NCBI RefSeq assembly: GCF_004403985.1
Contig: NZ_SOHL01000030.1
Span: 62,296-126,295 of the forward strand
Reading direction: 5' to 3'
Length of the DNA stretch: 64,000 nucleotides
Source of the DNA: Cryobacterium gelidum
Lineage (GTDB): Bacteria; Actinomycetota; Actinomycetes; Actinomycetales; Microbacteriaceae
Shown: positions 9,794-18,807 of the stretch, piece after piece
Numbering within the stretch: the first letter of the stretch is position 1
Layout: each line of letters begins with the position of its first letter
Position numbers and translations under genes: made by a program
Notes under the pieces: generated by a model
Seen by the model: the letters and a program-made list of their open reading frames with translations, nothing else
The model's database searches: none
What the model was told of the DNA's origin: nothing

Positions 9794-9870
9794 GTGAATC
9801 CTCCTGGTTTGATTGCCGCTTGACGGTACACCGAACGGGCGAGGAGACTGATGCCCCGAAAGGCACCACT

Positions 9871-11481
9871 TTGTCTACACCCTTCAGCACGCTCGGCGTG
9901 CCAGCTCCCCTGGTCAAGGTTCTCTCTTCCCAGGGAATCGACACCGCCTTCCCGATTCAGGTCGACACCCTTCCTGACACCCTGAACGGCCGCGACGTAC
10001 TCGGCCGAGGCAAGACCGGCTCCGGCAAGACCCTGGCCTTCTCCATTCCGATGGTGTCCCGCCTCGGCGGCAACCTCGCGGGCGGCAAGCGCCGCCCGGG
10101 CCGCCCGCTCGGTCTGATCCTCGCGCCGACGCGCGAGCTCGCCACGCAGATCACCAACGCCATCACCCCGCTCGCCGAGGCCTACGGCCTCAACACCACC
10201 ACCATCTTCGGCGGTGTCTCCCAGGGCCGCCAGGTCGCCGCGCTCAAGGCCGGCGTCGACATCGTCGTGGCCTGCCCCGGCCGGCTTGAAGACCTCATGA
10301 AGCAGGGCTTCGTGAACCTCGACACCATTGAGATCACCGTGCTCGACGAGGCCGATCACATGGCCGACCTGGGCTTTCTGCCCGTCGTCACCCGCATTCT
10401 CGACAAGACGCCCGGCAACGGCCAGCGCATGCTGTTCTCCGCCACGCTCGACAACGGCGTTGACAAGATCGTCAAGCGTTTTCTGCACGACCCGGTGATG
10501 CACTCGGTCGATGAGGCGACCAGCCATGTCTCGGCCATGACCCACCACGTGTTCGAGGTCGCCGGCGTCGACGCCAAGAAGGAACTCGTGCAGAAGCTGG
10601 CGAGCGGTTCCGGCCGTCGTATCCTCTTCATGCGCACCAAGCACCAGGCCAAGAAGCTCGCCAAGAGCCTCACCGACGCGGGCATTCCCTCCGTCGACCT
10701 GCACGGAAACCTCTCGCAGGTGGCCCGTGACCGCAACCTCGCCGCGTTCAGCGCCGGCACGGTCAAGGTTCTCGTCGCAACGGATGTCGCCGCTCGCGGC
10801 GTGCACGTCGACGACATCGAACTCGTCATCCACGTTGACCCGCCGGCCGAGCACAAGGCATACCTGCACCGTTCGGGCCGTACCGCCCGTGCCGGCAGCG
10901 CCGGTGACGTCGTCACCGTCGTGCTCCCCGAGCAGAAGCGCGACACCGACGCCCTGCTGCGCAAGGCCGCCATCAAGGTGACCCCGCAGCGCGTGGATGC
11001 GTCCTCCCCCGCCGTCGACGCCCTCGTCGGCGACGTCGCCGCCTACGTCAAGCCGCTCCCCCGCGTCGAGGCACCGCAGCAGCAGCGCCAGTCGCAGGGC
11101 GGTCGTTCGCAGGGCGGTCGTTCGCAGGGTGGACGTGCCCAAGGTGGCCGCTCGCAGGGCGCCGACAGCGGTCGCGATGGTGATTCGAACCGTGGCGGCC
11201 GTGATGCCGGTACCGGCCGCTCCGGCGGAAGCCGCGGCGGTGCCCGCACCGAGCGTAATGACGGCGGCCGTGGCGTGAGCCGCGACGCGGCTTCGGCCGG
11301 TGGCGCCCGTCGCGAGCGCACCGGCCGTCCGGCTGGTGCGTCCTCCAGCGCACCCCGCTCGGGTTCGGCCGCTGGCCGTTCCGGTGGAGCCCGCGTCGGC
11401 AGCCTGCAGGTCGGCGGACTCGTTCGCGGACCGAGCTCGGGTGGAGCCGGACGCTCCGCTCCGCGCCGGTCGCAGGGCTAG
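9871..11481 (+). CDS. DEAD-box RNA helicase with Gly/Arg/Ser-rich tail
   Basis: A 536-residue ATP-dependent RNA helicase. Motifs in order: Q-motif region (FPIQVDTLPDTL), Walker A GRGKTGSGKT, Ia APTRELA, Ib CPGR, II DEAD, III SAT, V ATDVAARGVHV and VI HRSGRTAR. After about residue 390 comes a low-complexity tail of QGGRS-type repeats and RGG-like segments that typically bind RNA. TTG 9871 is chosen (STPFSTLGVPAPL matches related proteins), with AAGG about eight bases upstream. The leader is long, as is common in cold-inducible helicase genes. Confidence 0.95.
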   Translation: MSTPFSTLGVPAPLVKVLSSQGIDTAFPIQVDTLPDTLNGRDVLGRGKTGSGKTLAFSIPMVSRLGGNLAGGKRRPGRPLGLILAPTRELATQITNAITPLAEAYGLNTTTIFGGVSQGRQVAALKAGVDIVVACPGRLEDLMKQGFVNLDTIEITVLDEADHMADLGFLPVVTRILDKTPGNGQRMLFSATLDNGVDKIVKRFLHDPVMHSVDEATSHVSAMTHHVFEVAGVDAKKELVQKLASGSGRRILFMRTKHQAKKLAKSLTDAGIPSVDLHGNLSQVARDRNLAAFSAGTVKVLVATDVAARGVHVDDIELVIHVDPPAEHKAYLHRSGRTARAGSAGDVVTVVLPEQKRDTDALLRKAAIKVTPQRVDASSPAVDALVGDVAAYVKPLPRVEAPQQQRQSQGGRSQGGRSQGGRAQGGRSQGADSGRDGDSNRGGRDAGTGRSGGSRGGARTERNDGGRGVSRDAASAGGARRERTGRPAGASSSAPRSGSAAGRSGGARVGSLQVGGLVRGPSSGGAGRSAPRRSQG

Positions 11482-11502
11482 CCAGTCCGCAGCATCCGCT
11501 TG

Positions 11503-11542
11503 AAAAACGGGCCGGTCTCTTTGCGAGGCCGGCCCGTTTTTT
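11503..11542 (+). terminator. Rho-independent terminator after the helicase
   Basis: A 13-bp perfect stem AAAAACGGGCCGG / CCGGCCCGTTTTT (11503-11515 and 11529-11541) closes a 13-base loop and ends in a T run. It lies 21 bases after the helicase stop. Confidence 0.9.
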
Positions 11543-11589
11543 GTCTGCACGCGTCAGGCGACACCCGCAAAAACGGTTAGTGTCGAAGC

Positions 11590-12081
11590 ATGAACACCAT
11601 AGTTGTCGTTCGACCGGTCAGCGAAGCGGATGCCGAGAACCTGGGCCGCGTACATGCCGCCTGCTGGCATGAAACCTATGATCATCTGCTCAGCCAGGCA
11701 GCACTGTCGCAGCTGCGCCCCCAGCGCCTCGCAGCCCTCTGGCGCCGCTTTACGAGCCAAGGCGGGGAGTACCGCCAGAACGTTGTGCTCGTCGATGGCG
11801 AGATCGTGGGCTTCGCCGGCAGTGGTCCGACGCGCGACGCCGACCAGCCCACTCCGCACGAGCTGTTCTTCCTGTACCTGCTCGAGGCGAACCACGGCTT
11901 AGGCGTTGGCCAGCAGCTGTTCGATTCCGTGGTCGACCCCGGTGCCTCGTCGTTGTGGGTCGCCGCCGACAACCCCCGGGCGCACGCCTTCTATGCCCGC
12001 AACGGCTACTTCGCGGACGGCCTCGAGCGCAACGAAGGGGTGCTCGGCGAGACGCTGCACGAGGTGCGCCTGGTTCGCTAG
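11590..12081 (+). CDS. GNAT-family N-acetyltransferase
   Basis: A 163-residue GCN5-related acetyltransferase. It shows the N-terminal RPVSEADAENLGRVHAACW segment, the central beta-strands VVLVDGEIVGFAG and LFFLYLLEANHGLGVGQQL (acetyl-CoA loop variant), and the C-terminal NPRAHAFYARNGYFADG, common to members acting on small molecules or peptides. The substrate is unknown. It is a monocistronic gene between the helicase terminator and the nucleoside hydrolase. Confidence 0.85.
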   Translation: MNTIVVVRPVSEADAENLGRVHAACWHETYDHLLSQAALSQLRPQRLAALWRRFTSQGGEYRQNVVLVDGEIVGFAGSGPTRDADQPTPHELFFLYLLEANHGLGVGQQLFDSVVDPGASSLWVAADNPRAHAFYARNGYFADGLERNEGVLGETLHEVRLVR

Positions 12082-12185
12082 GTCGAGCCTGCTCAGACGT
12101 GCACATTCTGCCGTCCGACGCTGGGTTGTGGTCGTAGCCGTCCCGGCCGGGTTCTGAAGCGGACCCGACGCAATAGGGTGAGCGG

Positions 12186-13178
12186 ATGACTAATTCCACG
12201 GCCCCCGGGGCGATCCCCGTCATCCTCGACGTCGACACCGGCGTCGACGACGCCCTCGCCATTCTGTTCGCGCTCGCGCACCCCGGCATCAACGTGCTCG
12301 GCATCAGCTGTGTGGCCGGGAACGCTTCGCTCGAGCGTGTCGTCGAGAATACCCTGCGTATTCTCGACGTCGCAGATGCTCCGACCATCCCCGTCGCTGC
12401 CGGAGCCCGACGTCCGCTGCTGGAACCGGCCAGGTCAGCCGCGCACGTGCATGGCGAAAGCGGCCTCGGCACGCTGCAGCTTGTGCCGAGCGACCGACAG
12501 GCGGAGTCGATCAGTTCGATCGAACTCATGCGCCGGCTCCTTCAGGCCAGCCCGCACCCGGTCACCCTGGTCGCTCTCGCCCCGCAGACCAACCTGGCGC
12601 TGCTGCTGCGCCAGTACCCCGACGTCGTCGACAACATCGAGCGCATCGTCTTCATGGGCGGATCCACCACGGTCGGCAATGCCACCGCCGTCGCCGAGTT
12701 CAACGTCTGGCATGACCCGGAGGCTGCGGCGATCGTGCTCGACTCCGGCGTGCCCACGTTCATGTACGGGCTCGACGTGTTCAACCAGGTCTCCATACCC
12801 GAGCCCGTTGCCGCCGCACTCCTGCACAGCGATTCCCACCTGGCACAGGTCATCGGTCGGCTCCTGACCAATCGCATCGCGCTCGGGTCTGGCCGCAACT
12901 CCGACTACACCGGACTGATCGGCGATGCCGGCGCCCTGTGCGCCCTGGTCGACCCGGATGGCCTGCAGACCGCGATGCTGCCGCTACGCGTCCAGCTCTC
13001 CGGCTACGGCCGGGGACAGACACTGGTCGACAAACGCACTCATCCGGGCGAGGACATCGTGCACGGTCTGGCCGGCGATTGGGAAGCCGCAGAGGTCGCG
13101 CTCGACGTCGATGTCGACCGCTACGTGCGCCTGTTCCTCGATACGCTCGGCCTCGGTTCAGCGCTCCCGCCCCGGTAG
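12186..13178 (+). CDS. Nucleoside hydrolase (IunH/UriH family)
   Basis: A 330-residue enzyme that cleaves the N-glycosidic bond of ribonucleosides. The calcium-binding N-terminal motif is DVDTGVDDA, followed by the family features PVAAGARRPL, VTLVALAPQTNLALLL and IVFMGGSTTVGNATAVAEFN (NVWHDPEAA contains the Asn/Asp pair near the active site). Substrate preference cannot be deduced. It is a likely cytoplasmic nucleoside-salvage enzyme. The next feature is a strong terminator-like hairpin. Confidence 0.92.
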   Translation: MTNSTAPGAIPVILDVDTGVDDALAILFALAHPGINVLGISCVAGNASLERVVENTLRILDVADAPTIPVAAGARRPLLEPARSAAHVHGESGLGTLQLVPSDRQAESISSIELMRRLLQASPHPVTLVALAPQTNLALLLRQYPDVVDNIERIVFMGGSTTVGNATAVAEFNVWHDPEAAAIVLDSGVPTFMYGLDVFNQVSIPEPVAAALLHSDSHLAQVIGRLLTNRIALGSGRNSDYTGLIGDAGALCALVDPDGLQTAMLPLRVQLSGYGRGQTLVDKRTHPGEDIVHGLAGDWEAAEVALDVDVDRYVRLFLDTLGLGSALPPR

Positions 13179-13194
13179 GCCACCGCACGTCACG

Positions 13195-13263
13195 GCACGC
13201 GTTCGAGAAGCGGGCACGCGTTCGAGAAGCGGGCACTCGTTCGAGAAGCGGGCACTCGTTCAA
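13195..13263. repeat. 19-bp tandem repeat, three and a half copies
   Basis: Units at 13195-13213, 13214-13232 and 13233-13251, plus a partial fourth from 13252, consist of gcac(g/t)cgttcgagaagcgg. The third and fourth units also form the left arm of the terminator hairpin. Confidence 0.9.
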
Positions 13264-13279
13264 AGGAGTGCCCGCTTCT
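13244..13279. terminator. Bidirectional terminator-like hairpin between convergent genes
   Basis: A perfect 13-bp stem (AGAAGCGGGCACT at 13244-13256, AGTGCCCGCTTCT at 13267-13279) with a 10-base loop. It sits between the nucleoside hydrolase and the convergent NUDIX-like gene. The flanking T run is weak. Confidence 0.7.
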
Positions 13280-13310
13280 TCATCGAGTGCCGCGACGCCG
13301 CGCTGCCAGC

Positions 13311-13895
13311 TCAGTACAGCTGACCCACGGAGGCGAGGGCTGCGCGCAGCAGGGTGCCGCGGCCGCCTTCCATCTCGGCTGATACGCCCGGCGAGGCGGC
13401 CTCGGCCGGGGTCATCCAGGTGATCTCGAGGGCGTCCTGGCGGGGGTCGCAGGTGCCGCTGACGGGAACGACGTAGGCGAGCGAGACCGCGTGCTGGCGG
13501 TCATCCGTGTAGGCGGTGATTCCCGGCATGGGAAAGTATTCGGCGACCGTGAACGGCACGGGGCTGGCCGGCAGTTGCGGAAAAGCCATCGGTCCGAGGT
13601 CTTTTTCCAGGTGGCGGAACAGTGCGTCGCGCAGGGTTTCGCCGTAGAGCACGCGTCCGGAGACCAGGGTTCGGGTCATCTCGCCGGTGGGGCGGGCGCG
13701 CAGCAGCACGCCGACCTCGACGACCTGGCCGAGACCGTCGACCCGCACGGGGACGGCCTCGATATAGAGAATGGGCAGCCGGCGGCGAATCTCAGCGAGT
13801 TCGACGTCTTTCAGCCAGCCCGGATTCGTATTCGGGGCTCCCTCAGGAGGCTTCGGCGTCCAGTCCGGATCGGGGTCAGGGGTTCGCACGCTCAT
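13311..13895 (-). CDS. NUDIX-like family protein (DUF4916)
   Basis: A 194-residue protein of the DUF4916 type. A core with a NUDIX-like fold is suggested by PVRVDGLGQVVEVGVLLRAR and GETLRDALFRHLEKDLGPMA, which aligns to the NUDIX box but lacks the canonical REUXEE acidic pattern. Hydrolase activity is therefore doubtful. ATG 13895 begins MSVRTPDPDPDWTPKPPEGA; the longer upstream reading frame is not supported. Confidence 0.8.
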   Translation of the reverse strand: MSVRTPDPDPDWTPKPPEGAPNTNPGWLKDVELAEIRRRLPILYIEAVPVRVDGLGQVVEVGVLLRARPTGEMTRTLVSGRVLYGETLRDALFRHLEKDLGPMAFPQLPASPVPFTVAEYFPMPGITAYTDDRQHAVSLAYVVPVSGTCDPRQDALEITWMTPAEAASPGVSAEMEGGRGTLLRAALASVGQLY

Positions 13896-14021
13896 AGTGC
13901 CATTCTGTCCTACGCCGGCCCCGCTCGCGCACGCGCGCCGCTGCCCGGTGCGAGAAGCGCGCCAAGCAATGAAAGTATGGGGTGCGCGGCGCCCTCGCGT
14001 CGCGTGTACCTGGGAGGACCC

Positions 14022-14684
14022 ATGACCACCAGCACCCCCATCGACGCTGCCGCCGTACTCTGGTCGGCGAGCGGCGCCGACCAGACCGATCGGCCGCTGC
14101 TGATCATCATGCACGGCTATGGTTCGCACGAGGGCGACCTGTTCTCACTCGCCCCACACTTGCCGCTCGAACCGGTGATCGCCGCCCTGCGCGCGCCACT
14201 GCCGGTCGGCGACGGATGGGCCTGGTTTCCGATCCGTGACCCGGGCAATCCCGACACCGCGTCGGTGGACGCGGCCGTCGCTGCCGTGCTGTCCTGGCTG
14301 GACGCCCTGCCGCACCAGCCCCGGGAGGTCGGCCTGCTCGGCTTCTCGCAGGGCGGAGCCATGGCACTCCAACTGCTACGCGCCGCGCCCGACCGCTTCA
14401 ACTTCGCGGTGAACCTCTCCGGCTTCGTCGCGAGCGGGCAGCAGAGCGGCGACACTCTGCTCGCCGAGCATCCGCTGCCGGTGTTCTGGGGCCGCGGGAC
14501 CGCCGACGGTGTCATTCCGGTCAGTGCGATCGAACGCACCCAGTCGTGGCTGCCCGGCCACAGTACCCTGACCGAGCGCATCTACGAGGGGCTTCCCCAC
14601 TCGATCTCGCAGGTCGAACTGGGCGACGTGGTCAACTTTCTGCGCACGCAATACGTGGCAGCCGCGGCTGAACCGACCGCCTGA
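14022..14684 (+). CDS. Phospholipase/carboxylesterase-type alpha/beta hydrolase
   Basis: A 220-residue esterase of the YpfH/YbaC type. The nucleophile elbow is GFSQGGAMALQLL (Ser near residue 114), the oxyanion region is LLIIMHGYGSHEGD, the acid lies in FWGRGTADGVIPVS and the His in GLPHSISQVEL. Cytoplasmic, no signal peptide. GGAGG lies about five bases before ATG 14022. The substrate is unknown. It is divergent from the DUF4916 gene with 126 bases between. Confidence 0.88.
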   Translation: MTTSTPIDAAAVLWSASGADQTDRPLLIIMHGYGSHEGDLFSLAPHLPLEPVIAALRAPLPVGDGWAWFPIRDPGNPDTASVDAAVAAVLSWLDALPHQPREVGLLGFSQGGAMALQLLRAAPDRFNFAVNLSGFVASGQQSGDTLLAEHPLPVFWGRGTADGVIPVSAIERTQSWLPGHSTLTERIYEGLPHSISQVELGDVVNFLRTQYVAAAAEPTA

Positions 14685-14735
14685 ACGCGCTGAGGCAAGC
14701 GGATGGGTCGCCGGGTACCTCGCGACGTGTCGCGG

Positions 14736-15173
14736 CTAGCGGTCGCGCTTGGCCTGCTCCTGGGCGGCCTGGCGTTCGACGTGCGCCTTCTTGGCCGCAC
14801 GGTGGGCGTCGCGGTCTTTGACCGCGATCTGGTCGGCGCGTACGCCGGCCTGAGTGGAGCGCTCGAGCACGAGCCACGCTGGTGGCTGCTGCAGCAGGGC
14901 GGCGATTTCAGCGGTGGTGAGCGGGTCGATGACCTCACTGCGGGCCAGGCCAGAAATCGAGACGCCGAGTTTGGCGGCGACGACCTGGCGCGGGTGCGGC
15001 CCGTTGGCGCGCAGCAGGGTGAGCCACTCCGGCGGGTTGGCCATGAACTCGGCGAGCTCGGTGCGGCTGACAAATTCGGTCTGGAACTCGGCCGGTGCCG
15101 CGTCGAGCAGAATCCCGAGTTTCTGGGCCGCCGTGGCGGGCTTCATGGTCTGGGGCTTCTTCTCGGAACTCAT
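14736..15173 (-). CDS. DUF5997 family protein
   Basis: A 145-residue protein: MKPATAAQKLGILLDAAPAE, EFQTEFVSRTELAEFMANPP and LTTAEIAALLQQPPAWLVLE match DUF5997. The C-terminus is a charged KDRDAHRAAKKAHVE tail. Function is unknown. It is divergent from a LysR-type ligand-domain gene; this pairing recurs in actinobacteria, which suggests a shared role. Confidence 0.8.
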   Translation of the reverse strand: MSSEKKPQTMKPATAAQKLGILLDAAPAEFQTEFVSRTELAEFMANPPEWLTLLRANGPHPRQVVAAKLGVSISGLARSEVIDPLTTAEIAALLQQPPAWLVLERSTQAGVRADQIAVKDRDAHRAAKKAHVERQAAQEQAKRDR

Positions 15174-15269
15174 TGTCCAAGCGTATAGCCTGAGAGGACC
15201 CTCCCAAGGGCAAATCGCACGCTGTTGTTGAATGCGTGCACCACCCGCAACTACCGAGAAAGGATGCCG

Positions 15270-16118
15270 GTGAGCTTTTTCATCGCATTCGTCGCCGGTG
15301 TGACCCCCACCAAGTGGACTCGCATCTGGGGCGACCGCCGCCCCGACGTTCCCCTCACCGTGTTTCGCACCGAGACCGCAGAGCAGATTGCGGTGCTGCA
15401 CGATGGTCGCGCCGAGCTCAGCCTCGTACGTCTCCCGATCGATGACACCAATCTGAGCGTCATCAACCTGTACAGGGAGATTCCGGTCGTGGTCGCGTCG
15501 AAGGATCACCCGATCGAGCAGGCGGAGACCGTGCTGCTGGCCGATCTGGCCGGCGAGCACCTGTTGCAGAACCCCGACGACGTGCCCGAGTGGCGCGACC
15601 TCGCCGACGAGGTGCGTGATGGCACCCGCCGGCCCCTGCCGCCGATGCGTGACCTCGACGAGGCCATGGAGCAGGTCGCCGCCGGCGTCGGCATCATCAT
15701 TGTGCCGCACTCGATCGCCCGGCTGTACGGCCGCAAAGACGTCGTGTCCCGCCCCGTGACGGATGTCGCCGACACTCAGATCGCCCTGGCCTGGCTCACC
15801 CGCGAGACCACCGACGACATCGAAGAATTCATCGGCATCGTGCGCGGACGCTCCAAGGCGAGCTCTCGCACCGATACCGGCACGGCGGCCGACGGCGCGA
15901 CATCCGCTGAGGTCGAGGAAGCGCCCGCGCGCAGCGACGGCCGCCCGCCGAAACCGCCACGCAAGCCCAGGAAGACCGACAAGGCGAAGGCCGCGGCCAA
16001 GGCCATCCGGGTGGCCGCGGCCAAGGCCAAGCCCGCCGTGCGCAAGAAAACCGAGAGCTCCCCCGGCCGCACGCGTCCGACCAAGAACCCGAACAAGGGC
16101 AAGAGCCGCGGCCGCTAG
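15270..16118 (+). CDS. Stand-alone LysR-type substrate-binding domain protein
   Basis: A protein of about 282 residues with a LysR effector-binding fold: FIAFVAGVTPTKWTRIWGDR, AELSLVRLPIDDTNLSVINL, IPVVVASKDHPI and VAAGVGIIIVPHSIARLY. There is no helix-turn-helix. The C-terminal 70 residues are a Lys/Ala/Pro-rich basic tail that might bind nucleic acid. GTG 15270 is preferred, because AAAGG ends six bases before it, whereas ATG 15264 would be one base from the ribosome-binding site. Divergent from DUF5997. Confidence 0.75.
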   Translation: MSFFIAFVAGVTPTKWTRIWGDRRPDVPLTVFRTETAEQIAVLHDGRAELSLVRLPIDDTNLSVINLYREIPVVVASKDHPIEQAETVLLADLAGEHLLQNPDDVPEWRDLADEVRDGTRRPLPPMRDLDEAMEQVAAGVGIIIVPHSIARLYGRKDVVSRPVTDVADTQIALAWLTRETTDDIEEFIGIVRGRSKASSRTDTGTAADGATSAEVEEAPARSDGRPPKPPRKPRKTDKAKAAAKAIRVAAAKAKPAVRKKTESSPGRTRPTKNPNKGKSRGR

Positions 16119-16127
16119 GCGTTGCCC

Positions 16128-16532
16128 CTACGGGTTCTTCAGCACCGCCAGAATGTTGCCCGACGGGTCGGTGAACCAGGCGATGTCTGGCCCCTGCCCA
16201 CCGCTGGCGGCGATTCCCTTGTCGTTCTGCTCGAAACCGTCGTAGCGCAGAAAGTCCACACCGCGTTCGGTGAGTTCGTCGACCGTCGCGTCGAGGTCGG
16301 TCACCACAAAATTGAGCATCGTATAGGTGGCCGGCACGAAGTCGGGCTTCGGGTAGACGATGACGGCTGCTCCGCCGGGCAAGGCAATGCGCAACATGCC
16401 CATCTCCTCCACCGTCACTTCGAGCCCGAGGGTCTCGGCGTAGAACGTGCGGGCGGCGTCGAGGTTTGAAACCGCGAAACCACTGAAGCCGCCGATGATG
16501 CCGACACCGTGTTCGGCCTGGTGCTGGGTCAT
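16128..16532 (-). CDS. VOC (glyoxalase/bleomycin-resistance) family protein
   Basis: A 134-residue vicinal-oxygen-chelate protein with two beta-alpha-beta-beta-beta halves: SGFAVSNLDAARTFYAETLG at the start and WFTDPSGNILAVL at the end. These are small metal-dependent enzymes or drug-binding proteins. AAGGAG precedes the ATG by about nine bases. Its stop is 10 bases from the convergent preceding gene. Confidence 0.85.
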   Translation of the reverse strand: MTQHQAEHGVGIIGGFSGFAVSNLDAARTFYAETLGLEVTVEEMGMLRIALPGGAAVIVYPKPDFVPATYTMLNFVVTDLDATVDELTERGVDFLRYDGFEQNDKGIAASGGQGPDIAWFTDPSGNILAVLKNP

Positions 16533-16566
16533 GAGAGTGGCTCCTTTGTCGGTGAAGCGGGGCCGG

Positions 16567-17481
16567 TCAGCGGGAGCTGATCGACGCGAACTTGCGAATG
16601 CACAACGGCACGAACACGAGCAGCATCACGGCGATGCCGATCAGCACGGTCAGAATCGGGTTTTGCATGGTCCAGATATCGGGCACCGGAGCGGTGCCGA
16701 GATTGCCGAAAAGCTGGCGAACGGCCTGCACGAGCGAAGACACCGGGTTCCACTCGGCGAAGATGCGCAGCGCGGTCGGCAGGGTTTCGCTCGGCACGAA
16801 GGCGTTCGAGACGAAGGTCAGCGGAAAGAGAATCAAGAACGACGCATTGTTGATGACCTCCGGGCTCTTCACGCTCATGCCGAGCAACGCCATCACCCAG
16901 CTGAATGCATAGCCGAACAGCAGGAGCAGGCCGACTCCGGCCAGGAATTCGACCGGCGAGGTGGTGACCCGCCAGCCGACCGCGAGGCCGGTCGCCATCA
17001 TGATGACCATGGAGATGGAATTCAGCACAAGGTCGCCATTCGTTCGACCGATCAGTACAGCGGATGCGTTCATCGGCAGGCTTCGAAACCGGTCGATGAT
17101 GCCCTCCTTCAGGTCGAGCGCCATGGCGGCGCCCGAGAATGTCGCCCCGAACACGACGGTCTGAGCGAAGATGCCCGCCATGAGGAACTGGGTGTAGTCG
17201 CTGCCCGCAACCGCAATGGCGCCGCCGTAGACCTGGCTGAACAACAGCACGAACATGATCGGCTGGATCACAGCGAACACGAGCATGTCGGGCGAACGCT
17301 TGATCTTGATGAGGTTGCGTTTGGTGACGGTCCAGCCGTCGGAGTACCACAGCGATAACGGGTTCCAGGTGGGCAACGGGGGCAATGTCGCCACTCGAGA
17401 TTCTCCCGCCGCGAGACTTTCCTCGTTGCCCCGCCCTGGCGTGGTGGGCTCGGCCGAAACGGTAGCGTGTCGTGGGTTCAT
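16567..17481 (-). CDS. ABC-2 type multidrug exporter permease
   Basis: A 304-residue integral membrane protein with about six transmembrane segments (for example SPDMLVFAVIQPIMFVLLFS, VVFGATFSGAAMALDLKEGI, FLAGVGLLLLFGYAFSWVMA). It belongs to the DrrB-type ABC-2 permease family. Its ATG overlaps the ATPase stop as ATGA (17478-17481), so the two are translated as one unit and form an efflux pump. The substrate is unknown. Confidence 0.9.
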   Translation of the reverse strand: MNPRHATVSAEPTTPGRGNEESLAAGESRVATLPPLPTWNPLSLWYSDGWTVTKRNLIKIKRSPDMLVFAVIQPIMFVLLFSQVYGGAIAVAGSDYTQFLMAGIFAQTVVFGATFSGAAMALDLKEGIIDRFRSLPMNASAVLIGRTNGDLVLNSISMVIMMATGLAVGWRVTTSPVEFLAGVGLLLLFGYAFSWVMALLGMSVKSPEVINNASFLILFPLTFVSNAFVPSETLPTALRIFAEWNPVSSLVQAVRQLFGNLGTAPVPDIWTMQNPILTVLIGIAVMLLVFVPLCIRKFASISSR

Positions 17482-18545
17482 TTCACTTTCTCCAGATCGG
17501 CCGTGTCGGTAGTCGCAGCAAGCGTCTGGTCGCGCTTGGCCTGCGCTCGCTTCGAGAGCTTGGGTCCGCTGGAAGCGGGGTCGTCGTCAGTGACGGTGAG
17601 ATCGGCTTTATGGCCGGTGAGGTTGAGGAACACGTCGTCGAGGGTCGGGCGCCGCATGCCAGCATCGTGCAGGTTGATCTGTGCGCCGCGCAGGTCGGCG
17701 AGCATGTTCTGCAGCGCGTTCGGACCGTCGGTGACGGCAACTTCCACTCCACGGCCGTCGGTGGAGACCGAAGGGTCCCCCGTTCCGTACCGGGCGAGAA
17801 TCTCGCTGGCAGCCGCGCCGTCGGCGGCATCGACGAGGGCCACGACCACGCGGTGTCCGCCGATCTGCGCCTTGAGCTGATCGGAGGTGCCCTCGGCGAT
17901 AACACGGCCGTCGTCGATGACGACGATGTCGTCGGCGAGCTGGTCGGCCTCCTCGAGGTATTGCGTGGTCAGCAGCACGGTCGTGCCGTCGGCGACGAGA
18001 CGCTTGACCACGTCCCACAGGGCGATGCGGCTGCGCGGGTCGAGTCCGGTGGTCGGCTCGTCGAGAAAGAGCACTTTGGGGTTGATGACGAGGGCACCGG
18101 CGAGGTCGATGCGCCGCCGCATACCTCCGGAAAATCCCTTCACCGGCCGGTTGCCGGCGGCGGTGAGCTCGAACAGGTCGATGAGTTCCTGCGCCCGTTT
18201 GCGGGCTGCCGCTCCGCCGAGGTGATACAGGCGTCCGACCATCTCCAGGTTTTCGAAGCCGGTGAGGTTCTCGTCGACGGCGGCGTACTGGCCAGACACC
18301 CCGATGATGCGGCGCACCGATTTGGGGTGGCGTACGACGTCGATTCCGTCGATGACAGCGGTGCCGGCATCCGGTCGAATCAGTGTCGTGAGCATCTTCA
18401 CGACGGTGGTCTTTCCCGCGCCGTTGGGGCCGAGAAGGGCTTTGACCGTGCCGCGTGGAACCTGCAGGTCGAGCCCGGCGAGCGCGTGCACCGGCCCGCT
18501 TTTGGACTGGTACGTCTTGGTCAGGCCCTGGGCCTCAATAATCAC
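17478..18545 (-). CDS. ABC exporter ATP-binding protein (DrrA type)
   Basis: A 355-residue ABC ATPase. Walker A is GPNGAGKTTVVKM, the signature is FSGGMRRRIDLA, Walker B is KVLFLDEPTTGLDP, and the switch His of most ABC proteins is replaced by Gln in LLTTQYLEEAD. A C-terminal DrrA-like domain ends in a Lys-rich tail. GTG 18545 follows AAGGA by seven bases. It is translationally coupled to the permease. DrrAB pumps export drugs such as anthracyclines, but the cargo here cannot be inferred. Confidence 0.93.
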   Translation of the reverse strand: MIIEAQGLTKTYQSKSGPVHALAGLDLQVPRGTVKALLGPNGAGKTTVVKMLTTLIRPDAGTAVIDGIDVVRHPKSVRRIIGVSGQYAAVDENLTGFENLEMVGRLYHLGGAAARKRAQELIDLFELTAAGNRPVKGFSGGMRRRIDLAGALVINPKVLFLDEPTTGLDPRSRIALWDVVKRLVADGTTVLLTTQYLEEADQLADDIVVIDDGRVIAEGTSDQLKAQIGGHRVVVALVDAADGAAASEILARYGTGDPSVSTDGRGVEVAVTDGPNALQNMLADLRGAQINLHDAGMRRPTLDDVFLNLTGHKADLTVTDDDPASSGPKLSKRAQAKRDQTLAATTDTADLEKVK

Positions 18546-18807
18546 GGGGTGTCCTTGCAATATCGGTCGAGCAAGAAGGTTCGCTGCAATGCTAGTAACG
18601 CCCCCCAGCTTCGACAACCGCGGATTGTGTGATTCAGCCCGGGCCGGCACGCTGGGTTTCGGCGAAACGCAAGCTCTCGAAGACGCTGAGTCCTCGTCTC
18701 TGCCTGACAGGGAACACGGAGAATGCTATGGAATCCCGATGATTCGGCCGAGGAGGGTCGACGCATGTCATGGTGAGCGCGGGGAAAGACCCAATCGAGA
18801 GGTAATA

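Noticed and set aside
9616..11550. A 644-codon open frame on the - strand over the helicase
   Set aside because: Antisense shadow of the high-GC helicase gene with low-complexity composition.
13195..13263. A CRISPR array
   Set aside because: There are no spacers; copies are head-to-tail and form part of a terminator hairpin.
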